NCBI RefSeq assembly: GCF_910577345.1 | Contig: NZ_CAJTMT010000014.1 | Span: 25,346 to 87,978 of the forward strand | Source: an uncultured Duncaniella sp. | GTDB lineage: Bacteria; Bacteroidota; Bacteroidia; Bacteroidales; Muribaculaceae | Direction of reading: 5' to 3' | Length of the DNA stretch: 62,633 nucleotides | Shown: piece by piece, positions 1-7,742 of the stretch | How positions within the stretch are numbered: the stretch's first letter is position 1 | Layout: the number at the start of each line of letters is the position of its first letter | Program-made: the position numbers and the translations under genes | Notes under the pieces: model-generated | Databases searched by the model: none | What the model was told of the DNA's origin: nothing | What the model saw: only the letters and a program-made list of their open reading frames with translations

Positions 1-106
1 GCATTCACACTTTCATGCACAAGTGACCGGCGTAGGCCATCAGCAGGCCTACCGTAAAACTCGCTCCGGCATACAGTGCCACCGTCGGGAACTCCGAGCT
101 GTTGAA
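1..106 (-). pseudogene. Truncated duplicate of the crcB 3' end
   Basis: This stretch matches positions 270-375, the last part of the intact crcB gene and its stop codon, with a single visible mismatch (position 56 against 325). The match stops abruptly at 106/107, so only about the last 33 codons are present and the upstream part is missing. The copy runs to the window edge and could continue to the left. Because only the C-terminal end remains, it cannot encode a working channel. A hairpin and a REP-like element separate it from the intact gene, which suggests a local duplication linked to repeat insertion. Confidence 0.85.
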
Positions 107-112
107 TACCGC

Positions 113-221
113 AAGCCAAAGAAAGGCACAGAAGGACATAAGGTCAGAAGCTACATAGATTTATAATTATAAAAAATCTGTGACTTCTGACCTTATGTCC
201 TTCTGTGCCCTTCTTTGGCTT
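113..221. repeat. Long inverted repeat, 41-bp arms
   Basis: The arms at 113-153 and 181-221 are reverse complements at about 38 of 41 positions and flank a short A/T-rich loop. They contain GGACATAAG / CTTATGTCC, a motif also found in the hairpins at 40171-40307 and 46012-46053. It lies just downstream of crcB, so it may terminate transcription. Its length and the shared motif point to a dispersed repeat rather than a simple terminator. Confidence 0.85.
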
Positions 222-230
222 GGTTATTTT

Positions 231-264
231 CATCCGGCATACGCGCTACAGCGCGTCCCTACAA
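231..264 (-). repeat. REP-like palindromic element, copy 1
   Basis: First of four copies in the window of a 34-bp element with palindromic core ACGCGCTACAGCGCGT, flanked by CATCCGGCAT on one side and CCCTACAA on the other. The other copies are at 47546-47580, 47817-47847 and 50688-50721. Each lies in an intergenic gap beside a long hairpin. Confidence 0.85.
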
Positions 265-273
265 ACCATGCAT

Positions 274-651
274 TCACACTTTCATGCACAAGTGACCGGC
301 GTAGGCCATCAGCAGGCCTACCGTGAAACTCGCTCCGGCATACAGTGCCACCGTCGGGAACTCCGAGCTGTTGAAAAGCAGGTAATTCTCATGTATGAAT
401 GTTGAAAAGGTGGTGAAACCGCCACACAGACCCACCGTGAGGAAAGCCTTCATCTCCGGCGAAAGTTCGCAGCCACGGTCAACAGCACCGTAAATTACAC
501 CGATGATGAAACAACCGATGACGTTGACTGCGAATGTTCCCCACGGGAAAATTGCATTTCCGAAAAACGCCTGCACCCATCGGCTTACAAGGAAACGCAT
601 CACACCTCCCAGACCGCTTCCGAGAGCTATGTAGAGTATCGTCCTAAGCAT
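274..651 (-). CDS. crcB: Fluoride ion channel CrcB/FluC
   Basis: A 125-residue membrane protein of normal length for the CrcB/Fluc family, which exports fluoride passively as a dual-topology dimer in the inner membrane. Family signatures are visible: the glycine-rich N-terminus (GSGLGGVMRFL), the GTFAVNVIGCFIIG segment and the GGFTTFSTF motif whose phenylalanines line the pore. About four hydrophobic segments are present. The gene follows the ABC ATPase gene by about 30 bp on the same strand, so it is probably co-transcribed with znuC and znuA. No fluoride riboswitch is apparent upstream, which fits expression from the upstream promoter. Its last 106 bp are duplicated at 1-106. Confidence 0.95.
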   Translation of the reverse strand: MLRTILYIALGSGLGGVMRFLVSRWVQAFFGNAIFPWGTFAVNVIGCFIIGVIYGAVDRGCELSPEMKAFLTVGLCGGFTTFSTFIHENYLLFNSSEFPTVALYAGASFTVGLLMAYAGHLCMKV

Positions 652-680
652 ACCGTCCGCAATTCAATCTTAGTGCCATC

Positions 681-1388
681 TCAACAGCAACCGCAATCCT
701 CGTCGTCACACTCATAATGGACATGATGGTGGGCGGAATGACACTCTGTCAGCGAGTGGTCAATGATGAGATGACGGTTGGCCATACCGGCGATGGTCGA
801 CATCTCGTGGGATACAAGCAGGAGGGTTGTCGTCTTCGAAAGCTCCGCTACGAGGTCGTAGATATAATGTTCGAAACGCTTGTCGACATAGCTGAGAGGC
901 TCATCAAGCACCAACAGTTTCGGACGCGAGATTATCGCCCGCCCTAACAGTGCCCGCTGCAACTGACCGCCCGAAAGATTACCGATACTGGCCCGTGAGT
1001 GGCTTTCCAGCCCCATCAACCGGGTCACTTCCCCTACCCTTGTCCTGACCTCATCCTTCGACAGTTTTTCTCCGATAAGACCGGAAGCTATCACCTCCTC
1101 AACATCAATCGGGAACTTCGAGTCAATGAGATTCTTCTGCGGAAGATAGCCTATCGAGAGATTGTCGACGGGCACTCCGTCGTGGAAATATGTCACCGAT
1201 CCCTCTGTAGGTTTCAAAAGTCGCAGCAATATCCTCAGAAGCGTTGTCTTACCGCCACCGTTCGGACCGGTGATGGCTATGAAATCACCCCGGCGGACAT
1301 CGAAATTAATGTCCGTCAGCACTTCCTTATGCTCCCAGCGCTTGCTGATATTGCGCAGGGAAATGATTATATTCTTATCCATATACAA
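681..1388 (-). CDS. znuC: Zinc-type ABC transporter ATP-binding protein
   Basis: ATPase of a metal ABC importer, 235 residues. The nucleotide-binding domain is complete: Walker A GPNGGGKT (residues 41-48), signature LSGGQLQRA, Walker B LLVLDEP, and the H-loop in SHEM. The last 25 residues form a His/Cys/acidic tail (several HH and CC pairs, ending DCGCC) not needed for ATP hydrolysis and likely to bind metal. It follows the substrate-binding protein gene, which supports zinc or manganese uptake. No permease gene (znuB) lies beside it: the next gene is crcB. The permease must be encoded elsewhere or beyond the left edge. Confidence 0.9.
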   Translation of the reverse strand: MYMDKNIIISLRNISKRWEHKEVLTDINFDVRRGDFIAITGPNGGGKTTLLRILLRLLKPTEGSVTYFHDGVPVDNLSIGYLPQKNLIDSKFPIDVEEVIASGLIGEKLSKDEVRTRVGEVTRLMGLESHSRASIGNLSGGQLQRALLGRAIISRPKLLVLDEPLSYVDKRFEHYIYDLVAELSKTTTLLLVSHEMSTIAGMANRHLIIDHSLTECHSAHHHVHYECDDEDCGCC

Positions 1389-1475
1389 TGTCGGGACGCA
1401 ATTGATTGCGTCCGCAAATATACGACATCAGACCTGAAAATCCAAAATCAGACCGCGTCGCCCCCTCTCTACATG

Positions 1476-2351
1476 TCACTTTCCGGCAATCGCATCCACT
1501 ATGGCTGTCATCTCCGTCTCCCAGTCGTAGGCAAGCGGATTGACGGTCACCTTCTCGATGTCGAGCTGCGCACCGAGGGCCTCGGCCTGACGGCCATCGA
1601 GATCTTTCTGAAGGAAAAACACCTTCACATTGTGGTCGGCTGCATGGTCAATCACATCCTTCAGTGCGCCCATCGCCATCTCCTTGCTGTCGGCGCTTCC
1701 AGCCGGAATCTGCTCCAGGCCATAGTCACGCGCGAAATAGCTGAGCGACGGATGCCACACCATAAATGCCTCACCCTTGTGTGGGGCGAGTCTTTCGGCA
1801 AAAGCATTGTCGAGCGAATCCAGACGGGCTGCAAAATGCTCGTAGTTAGTTCTGTAGTAGCTCGCATTCGAAGGGTCAATCTCCGTCATGGCATTCAGCA
1901 TATTCTTGGTGATGATTTTCACGTTCTTGACCGAAGTCCATGTGTGGGGGTCAATGACATTGTGGGTCACGCCGTCGTGGCTGTGGGTTCCGGTCACAGG
2001 TATCACCCCTATCGAAGTGTTGAATATGGGCAAATCAGGATGTTCGCCGTGGACTTTGTCAAGGATAGCAGCCTCGAAACCGATGTTGCCCATTCGCAGG
2101 AAGCCAATCGACTTCGCAAGATTCATGATATGGTTGACCGACGGGTCGAAAGTCTCCGGATTCGCTCCGTTGGCAATCAGAGTACGCACCTCAACACGGT
2201 CACCCGTAATCTGTTCAAGAAGATACTTCTGAGGCTCGATGCTGACCGTGACTATCGGCTTATCATGCGTCGTTGCCGTACACGCAGCCAAAAGGCCAAG
2301 CCATGCGGCAATAGTGACTATAATCGGAAAGAAAAATATATGGGATTTCAT
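1476..2351 (-). CDS. znuA: Metal ABC transporter substrate-binding lipoprotein (ZnuA-like)
   Basis: A cluster A-I (TroA/ZnuA) binding protein of about 291 residues that captures Zn2+ (or Mn2+) outside the inner membrane and delivers it to the transporter. The start at 2351 is preferred over an in-frame ATG 33 bp upstream because it begins directly with MKSH and a hydrophobic segment ending in the lipobox LLAAC. Candidate metal ligands are the His in VNHIM, a short His-rich loop (HSHDGVTHN), DPHTW and WHPS. It is the first gene of the likely znuA-znuC-crcB unit and has a promoter-like box at 2372-2379. Metal specificity cannot be settled from sequence alone. Confidence 0.88.
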   Translation of the reverse strand: MKSHIFFFPIIVTIAAWLGLLAACTATTHDKPIVTVSIEPQKYLLEQITGDRVEVRTLIANGANPETFDPSVNHIMNLAKSIGFLRMGNIGFEAAILDKVHGEHPDLPIFNTSIGVIPVTGTHSHDGVTHNVIDPHTWTSVKNVKIITKNMLNAMTEIDPSNASYYRTNYEHFAARLDSLDNAFAERLAPHKGEAFMVWHPSLSYFARDYGLEQIPAGSADSKEMAMGALKDVIDHAADHNVKVFFLQKDLDGRQAEALGAQLDIEKVTVNPLAYDWETEMTAIVDAIAGK

Positions 2352-2356
2352 CTTTA

Positions 2357-2379
2357 TTGCATAAATTTTTGCAAATATA
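2357..2379 (-). promoter_or_regulatory. znuA promoter box and possible metal-repressor site
   Basis: On the minus strand, 2372-2379 reads TATATTTG, matching the Bacteroidetes -7 consensus TAnnTTTG and implying a very short leader before the ATG at 2351. An AT-rich dyad (TTGCA at 2357-2361, TGCAA at 2370-2374) overlaps the expected start point, a place where a Zur/Fur-type repressor could act. No good -33 box was seen, and the operator role is inference. Confidence 0.45.
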
Positions 2380-2506
2380 AGCAATTTTTAGCAATTCCAC
2401 CCCATCTTGTTAAGAAAAATTTTGAATTCAATCAAAATTTCACAATTATTCTCTTCCAACCTATAAAAAACGGTTTTGCAAAATCCCGAATAACTACTAT
2501 TACAAG

Positions 2507-3310
2507 TCACCCGTCAATCTTTCCAAGCTCCCACATTGATTCAAACTCCTCACGGGTAAGGAAATCTAAATAATGCCAGTTGATATCGCCGAAATCTCTT
2601 GAATAAAGACGATAACCATCACGTTCGGGATTACTTCCTATAAGACGTATGATTTTACCGTCAGGTCTCACGATTACCTCTCTGGCTGCCACATTTCCCA
2701 AAAAATGATAGTAATGCATATCGCCATTCTCAATATTCTTCGACATTGTATAACTATGTACGTCGGGCCACGGTATACGCTTCACAACGGTATAGAAAAA
2801 ACCTGTTGCTTTAAAGTAACCATACCGCATTCGGTCCACAACATCCGAGTATGGATGTACACTATCCCACTCTACTGAGGTCTTAAGTTTTTCCGGTAAA
2901 ACGCCAAGATCGACGGCGTAGCAATTAAAATAACGAACAAACCAGTGTTCCAACGGATTGACATCATAAGTATCCAATGTAGCCATATCTGTCATGTATC
3001 TTCTTGGATTTCCAAAGATAATATCCTTCAAAGCTTCTTCATTTCGGATCGGGGCTTTTCCAACCTTATACCATGCATTGTCATAAGTTCCGGGCTGAAT
3101 ATATGTCAGAGTATAAAATGCAACCTCATCAGCTGTAATATCATCCATCGAAGGATTCGCATCAAGAGGATAACGTTTTCGGAACACACGGATAAGGGCT
3201 CCTCCCAACTGATATGAGTCTTTTCCTACATACTGGAAATAGCACTTATACTCATTATCTATCTCCGCACAGAATATATCCCCTATGCGCGTCACTGTTC
3301 TCTTTGCCAT
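2507..3310 (-). CDS. Hypothetical protein, Imm26-like N-terminus
   Basis: A 267-residue soluble protein without signal peptide or membrane segment. Its N-terminus (RIGDIFCAEIDNEYKCYFQYVG) resembles the start of the Imm26 immunity family, in which a basic residue plus GD(I/V)F leads into a small beta-rich fold. The resemblance is by eye and weak, and the rest is not recognised. It stands alone, with neither a polymorphic toxin nor another immunity gene nearby. Codons end in A/T more often than those of the adjacent housekeeping genes, which hints at horizontal acquisition. It could instead be an ordinary conserved hypothetical protein. Confidence 0.6.
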   Translation of the reverse strand: MAKRTVTRIGDIFCAEIDNEYKCYFQYVGKDSYQLGGALIRVFRKRYPLDANPSMDDITADEVAFYTLTYIQPGTYDNAWYKVGKAPIRNEEALKDIIFGNPRRYMTDMATLDTYDVNPLEHWFVRYFNCYAVDLGVLPEKLKTSVEWDSVHPYSDVVDRMRYGYFKATGFFYTVVKRIPWPDVHSYTMSKNIENGDMHYYHFLGNVAAREVIVRPDGKIIRLIGSNPERDGYRLYSRDFGDINWHYLDFLTREEFESMWELGKIDG

Positions 3311-3612
3311 AATTACAGATCAATATGCAATAATAAATGAAAGGACACTCCGAAAGTCTCACCATTTTTCCTGCGAAGACTGATATTTTATCGGGACTGC
3401 AAGTTATGAATAAATTTCAAAATCAACAAATTATTTGTTAAATCGGTGTTTTTGGGGTGCTTTGGGGGCGGCGGGGTGGCAAATGGTGCTGTGATTCAGA
3501 TTTTTTTATTACCTTTGCATCTTGTAATTATCAACGGTTTGCCTTTTTGCGGGCAAGCTGACGACTGCAACTTGTAATCTAAGTATATAATCATTTCCAT
3601 CACATAACCGAA
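3311..3612. other. Divergent intergenic region upstream of glyS
   Basis: About 300 bp between the Imm26-like gene (minus) and glycyl-tRNA synthetase (plus). TACCTTTG at 3510-3517 fits the Bacteroidetes -7 box and would give the glyS mRNA a leader of roughly 90 nt. No matching -33 box, riboswitch or small gene was recognised in the rest. Confidence 0.5.
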
Positions 3613-5157
3613 ATGGCAACACAAGACGAGGTTTTCAAGAAAATAGTAAGCCATGCCAAGGAATATGGCTTCGTGTTTCAATCAAGCGAAATTTACGACG
3701 GTCTTTCCGCCGTCTATGACTACGGACAGAACGGCGTTGAGCTGAAAAACAACATCAAGCGCTACTGGTGGGATTCGATGACCCTCCTCCACGAGAATAT
3801 CGTGGGCATCGACTCCGCTATCTTCATGCACCCCACCATCTGGAAGGCTTCAGGCCACGTTGACGCATTCAACGACCCCCTGATTGACAACAAGGACTCC
3901 AAGAAGCGCTACCGCGCCGACGTGCTCATCGAAGAACAGATCGCCAAGATTGACGACAAGATAGAAAAGGAAGTGGCCAAGGCTGCAAAACGCTTCGGCG
4001 AAAGCTTTGACGAGGCCATGTTCCGCCAGACCAATCCCCGTGTGCTCGAACACGCAGCCAAGCGCAACGCCCTCCATGAGCGTTTCGCCCAGGCCATGAA
4101 CGACAACAACCTCGACGAACTCCGCCAAATCATCATCGACGAGGAAATCGTCTGCCCCATCTCCGGAACCAAGAACTGGACAGAGGTGCGTCAGTTCAAC
4201 CTCATGTTCAAGACTGAAATGGGTTCGACTGCCGATGGTGCGATGACCGTCTATCTCCGTCCCGAGACCGCACAGGGTATCTTCGTCAACTATCTCAACG
4301 TGCAGAAGACCGGCCGTATGCGCATCCCCTTCGGTATCGCACAGATTGGCAAGGCATTCCGCAACGAGATTGTGGCCCGTCAGTTCATCTTCCGTATGCG
4401 TGAGTTCGAACAGATGGAAATGCAGTTCTTCGTGCGCCCCGGCTCCGAAATGGAGTGGTTCAAGCGCTGGAAAGAATTCCGTCTGCGCTGGCACAAGGCT
4501 CTCGGCCTCGGCGACGAGAAGTATCGTTACCACGACCACGAGAAGCTCGCACACTACGCCAATGCCGCAACCGACATCGAATTCCAGATGCCTTTCGGAT
4601 TCAAGGAAGTCGAAGGTATCCACTCGCGTACAAACTTCGACCTCTCGCAGCACGAGAAATTCTCCGGCAAGAAAATCCAGTATTTCGACCCCGAGCTCAA
4701 CGAGAGCTACACCCCCTACGTCATCGAGACATCCATCGGTGTTGACCGTATGTTCCTCTCAGTCCTCTGCTCATCCTACGAGGAGCAGGAACTCGAAGGC
4801 GGCGACAAGCGCGTCGTGCTCCACCTCCCCGCAGCCCTCGCTCCGGTGAAGTGTGCCGTCATGCCCCTCGTCCGCAAGGATGGTCTGCCCGACAAGGCCC
4901 GCGAGATTGTCAACGAACTCAAATTCGACTTCTCAACCCACTATGAGGAGAAGGATTCAATCGGTAAGCGTTACCGCCGTCAGGATGCAATCGGCACACC
5001 CTTCTGCATCACCGTCGACCACCAGACCCTCGAAGACAACACCGTCACCCTCCGCGAACGCGACTCAATGGAGCAGAAGCGCGTGAAAGTCGAAGACCTC
5101 CACAAGCTCATCCACAGCGCAGTCTCGCTCAACGCACTCCTCCGCAAGCTCGCCTGA
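3613..5157 (+). CDS. glyS: Glycine--tRNA ligase, homodimeric type
   Basis: Class II aminoacyl-tRNA synthetase of 514 residues that charges tRNA-Gly. Its single-chain architecture is the alpha2 (archaeal/eukaryotic-like) type used by Bacteroidetes, not the alpha2beta2 GlyQ/GlyS form. Visible class II elements are RPETAQGIF, the motif 2 region RNEIVARQFIFRMREFEQ and the motif 3 region IETSIGVDRMFLSVL, followed by a C-terminal anticodon-binding domain (from about residue 400). The start ATGGCAACACAAGAC has no competing upstream methionine. Strong C-ending codon bias indicates high expression. Confidence 0.97.
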   Translation: MATQDEVFKKIVSHAKEYGFVFQSSEIYDGLSAVYDYGQNGVELKNNIKRYWWDSMTLLHENIVGIDSAIFMHPTIWKASGHVDAFNDPLIDNKDSKKRYRADVLIEEQIAKIDDKIEKEVAKAAKRFGESFDEAMFRQTNPRVLEHAAKRNALHERFAQAMNDNNLDELRQIIIDEEIVCPISGTKNWTEVRQFNLMFKTEMGSTADGAMTVYLRPETAQGIFVNYLNVQKTGRMRIPFGIAQIGKAFRNEIVARQFIFRMREFEQMEMQFFVRPGSEMEWFKRWKEFRLRWHKALGLGDEKYRYHDHEKLAHYANAATDIEFQMPFGFKEVEGIHSRTNFDLSQHEKFSGKKIQYFDPELNESYTPYVIETSIGVDRMFLSVLCSSYEEQELEGGDKRVVLHLPAALAPVKCAVMPLVRKDGLPDKAREIVNELKFDFSTHYEEKDSIGKRYRRQDAIGTPFCITVDHQTLEDNTVTLRERDSMEQKRVKVEDLHKLIHSAVSLNALLRKLA

Positions 5158-5177
5158 TCCACCCATACGAAATATTT

Positions 5178-5292
5178 GGATACAAAAGAACAAAAGAGCA
5201 AAAGAAACAGACGATATAGTTTAATTATTGTCCGCAACTAATTACAAGTATATCTACTTTTGTCACTTCTGCACTTATGTTCTTTTGTATCA
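5178..5292. repeat. Inverted repeat downstream of glyS
   Basis: GATACAAAAGAACA (5178-5191) is exactly mirrored by TGTTCTTTTGTATC (5279-5292). The right half continues as CACTTCTGCACTTATG, resembling the right arms of the hairpins at 113-221 and 40171-40307. It looks like a degraded member of that repeat family and may help terminate glyS transcription. Confidence 0.65.
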
Positions 5293-5361
5293 AAAAATTT
5301 CATGATTCGACAGGCCACAAACCATCTTTCGAAACATAATTCACACCCCTCCCCTTAAACA

Positions 5362-5940
5362 ATGAAGAATTTCAAACTACTGCTCATTGTAGCCCTCCTC
5401 ATCCCCATGCTTTCCTCGTGTAACTACAACTCCCTCGTCGAGAAGAAGCAGGGAGTAGAGCAGCAATGGGCCGAGGTCCAGAACCAGTATCAGCGTCGCG
5501 CCGACCTCATCCCCAACCTCGTCGCCACAGTCAAAGGCTACGCCACCCACGAAAGCGAGACTCTTGAGAAGGTGACACAGGCCCGCGCCGCAGCGACTTC
5601 GGTCAACATCAATGCCGACGATCTCAACGAGGAAACCCTCGCCAAGTTCCAGGCCGCGCAAAACGAACTGACCGGAGCACTCAAATCGCTCCTCGCAGTG
5701 ACCGAAGCCTATCCCGACCTCAAGGCCAACGAAAACTTCCGCGACCTTCAGGTGCAGCTCGAAGGAACTGAGAACCGCATCGCCACCGCACGTGGACGCT
5801 ACACTCAGGTAGTTGCCGACTACAACACCTCAATAAAAAAATTCCCCACCAATATCTACGCAGGTTGGTTCGGCTTCGAGTCGCAGCCCCAGTTCAAGGC
5901 CGACGAATCGGCCCAGCGCGCACCCGAAGTGAAATTCTAA
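5362..5940 (+). CDS. LemA family lipoprotein
   Basis: A 192-residue LemA-fold protein, a helical-bundle membrane-anchored family of unclear biochemical role. The N-terminus has a signal with lipobox LSSC (Cys20), so it is probably lipid-anchored and periplasmic. The conserved LemA core begins EKKQGVEQQWAEVQNQYQRR and continues through DLIPNLVATVKGYA. It is followed after only 9 bp by an FKBP-type isomerase, suggesting co-transcription. The usual LemA partner (a TPM-domain protein) is not adjacent. Confidence 0.92.
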   Translation: MKNFKLLLIVALLIPMLSSCNYNSLVEKKQGVEQQWAEVQNQYQRRADLIPNLVATVKGYATHESETLEKVTQARAAATSVNINADDLNEETLAKFQAAQNELTGALKSLLAVTEAYPDLKANENFRDLQVQLEGTENRIATARGRYTQVVADYNTSIKKFPTNIYAGWFGFESQPQFKADESAQRAPEVKF

Positions 5941-5949
5941 GACCACATC

Positions 5950-6516
5950 ATGGCTAAATTCAGATTATTCTTTACACTCTTCATCCTCACAAGCCTCGCA
6001 GGCATGTTCACAACATCGTGTGGCGATGATGACAACGTCTGGGACGACTACAAGGAATGGCGCATCGCCAACGAGGAGTTCTATGACGAACAGCGCTTCC
6101 TCATCGAGGATGGTGCCAACGTCTACCAGACCGTGATTCCTTCATGGAATCCCTCGGCCAACATCCTCATGCGCTATCTCAACGACCGCAAGCAGACCGA
6201 AGGCAACCTCTCGCCGCTTCTGACCTCGACTGTCGATGTCAAATATATCGGCCGCCTCTACAACGGTGTGGCTTTCGACTCGTCCTACCGTCTGACCGCA
6301 TCCTACGGCGACAGCATCTTCCGTACCACTCCCGGCTCCGTTATCCAGGGATGGACAATCGCGCTCATGAACATGCGTGTCGGCGACAGCGCCCGCATCG
6401 TCATCCCCTACAACATGGGCTACGGATCGTCAGGCTCAGGTTCAATCAGCCCCTACTCAACTCTTGTTTTCGACGTGAAACTCGTCGACATTCCCTACTA
6501 CGAAGTGCGTCCCTGA
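5950..6516 (+). CDS. FKBP-type peptidyl-prolyl isomerase lipoprotein
   Basis: A 188-residue envelope protein with a signal peptide ending in lipobox TTSC (Cys24). Its C-terminal half is an FKBP domain: VKYIGRLYNGVAFDSS, PGSVIQGWTIALMNMRVGD, a shortened Gly/Ser-rich loop, and the final strand STLVFDVKLVDI. Such lipoproteins catalyse cis-trans isomerisation of proline bonds in exported proteins. It sits between lemA and tgt, with 9 and 38 bp gaps, in one likely transcription unit. The substrate is unknown. Confidence 0.9.
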   Translation: MAKFRLFFTLFILTSLAGMFTTSCGDDDNVWDDYKEWRIANEEFYDEQRFLIEDGANVYQTVIPSWNPSANILMRYLNDRKQTEGNLSPLLTSTVDVKYIGRLYNGVAFDSSYRLTASYGDSIFRTTPGSVIQGWTIALMNMRVGDSARIVIPYNMGYGSSGSGSISPYSTLVFDVKLVDIPYYEVRP

Positions 6517-6554
6517 CGGGGAGACTTCGGTTACTGACATGTAGATTATAACCG

Positions 6555-7685
6555 ATGGATTTCAAGTTAGAAGCAACCGCTCCCGGCACCGCCGCGCGCG
6601 CCGGAGTCATCACGACCGACCACGGAGAGATTCGTACACCCATATTCATGCCCGTAGGCACTCAGGGCAGTGTCAAAGCTGTCCATCAGCATGAACTGCG
6701 CGAGGCCGTCAAGGCTCAGATCATTCTCGGCAACACCTATCACCTCTATCTCCGTCCGGGCATCGAGATTCTCGAAAAGGCCGGAGGTCTTCACAAGTTC
6801 AACGGATGGGACCGCCCGATTCTCACCGACAGCGGCGGTTTTCAGGTGTTTTCCCTCTCGGCCAACCGCAAGCTGACCGAGGAAGGCGCATGGTTCCGCT
6901 CACACATCGACGGTTCGAAACACCTCTTCACTCCCGAAAAGGTCGTTGACATCGAGCGTTCGATCGGTGCCGACATCATGATGGCCCTCGATGAGTGTCC
7001 TCCCGGTACAGCCGACTACAGCTATGCCCGCAAATCGCTTGACCTTACCCACCGTTGGCTGACACGCGGTTGGAAACGCTACAAGGAAACCGAAGGAAAG
7101 TATGGCTATTCACAGGCCTACTTCCCGATTGTCCAGGGTGTCACATATCCGGAACTCCGCCGTGAATCCGCAAAATTCGTGGCTGAACTCGGCGCCGACG
7201 GCAACGCCATCGGCGGTCTGGCCGTAGGCGAACCCGCCGAAGTGATGTATGACATGATAGAGGTGGTCAACGAGATTCTTCCCGCCGACAAACCGCGCTA
7301 TCTCATGGGCGTCGGCACTCCGGCCAACATCCTCGAAGCCATTGACCGAGGTGTCGACATGATGGACTGCGTAATGCCTACGCGCAACGGACGCAACGGT
7401 ATGCTCTTCACCCGCCACGGCACAATGAACATGCGCAACAAGAAGTGGGCCGACGATTTCTCACCCCTTCAGGAAGATGGTCCCGCATACGTTGACCAGG
7501 TATATTCGAAGGCCTACGTCCGCCACCTCTTCATAGCCGACGAGATTCTGGCAATGCAGATTGCATCCATCCACAATCTCGCTTTCTATCTCTGGCTCGT
7601 CGAGGAAGCACGCCGCCACATCATCGAAGGCGACTTCAAGCAGTGGAAGACCGAGATGCTCGAATGTGTCAGCCGCCGCCTCTGA
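6555..7685 (+). CDS. tgt: tRNA-guanine(34) transglycosylase, zinc ligands missing
   Basis: A 376-residue Tgt that exchanges guanine-34 of GUN anticodons for a 7-deazaguanine precursor. Catalytic elements are intact: DSGGFQVFS (Asp92), GGLAVGE (Val224, as in preQ1-type enzymes), and Asp271 in DCVMPTRNGRNG. The usual zinc ligands CxCxxC are replaced by Gly309, Ala311 and Asp314, although the fourth ligand His340 (IHNL) remains. The enzyme therefore probably folds without structural zinc; whether this is lineage-wide was not tested. It precedes an LptF/LptG gene by 57 bp. A queuosine-precursor transporter is encoded at 29120. Confidence 0.95.
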   Translation: MDFKLEATAPGTAARAGVITTDHGEIRTPIFMPVGTQGSVKAVHQHELREAVKAQIILGNTYHLYLRPGIEILEKAGGLHKFNGWDRPILTDSGGFQVFSLSANRKLTEEGAWFRSHIDGSKHLFTPEKVVDIERSIGADIMMALDECPPGTADYSYARKSLDLTHRWLTRGWKRYKETEGKYGYSQAYFPIVQGVTYPELRRESAKFVAELGADGNAIGGLAVGEPAEVMYDMIEVVNEILPADKPRYLMGVGTPANILEAIDRGVDMMDCVMPTRNGRNGMLFTRHGTMNMRNKKWADDFSPLQEDGPAYVDQVYSKAYVRHLFIADEILAMQIASIHNLAFYLWLVEEARRHIIEGDFKQWKTEMLECVSRRL

Positions 7686-7742
7686 CAAGCAACCAACCCC
7701 CATATTCTTTAGCACCGACCAAAATCAATCACAGACATTGCC

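Noticed and set aside
999..2573. Long 524-codon plus-strand frame
   Set aside because: It is antisense to znuC and znuA, whose domains are clear; it is a codon-bias shadow.
3850..4653. 267-codon minus-strand frame
   Set aside because: It is antisense to glyS and has no signal beyond the high-GC codon bias.
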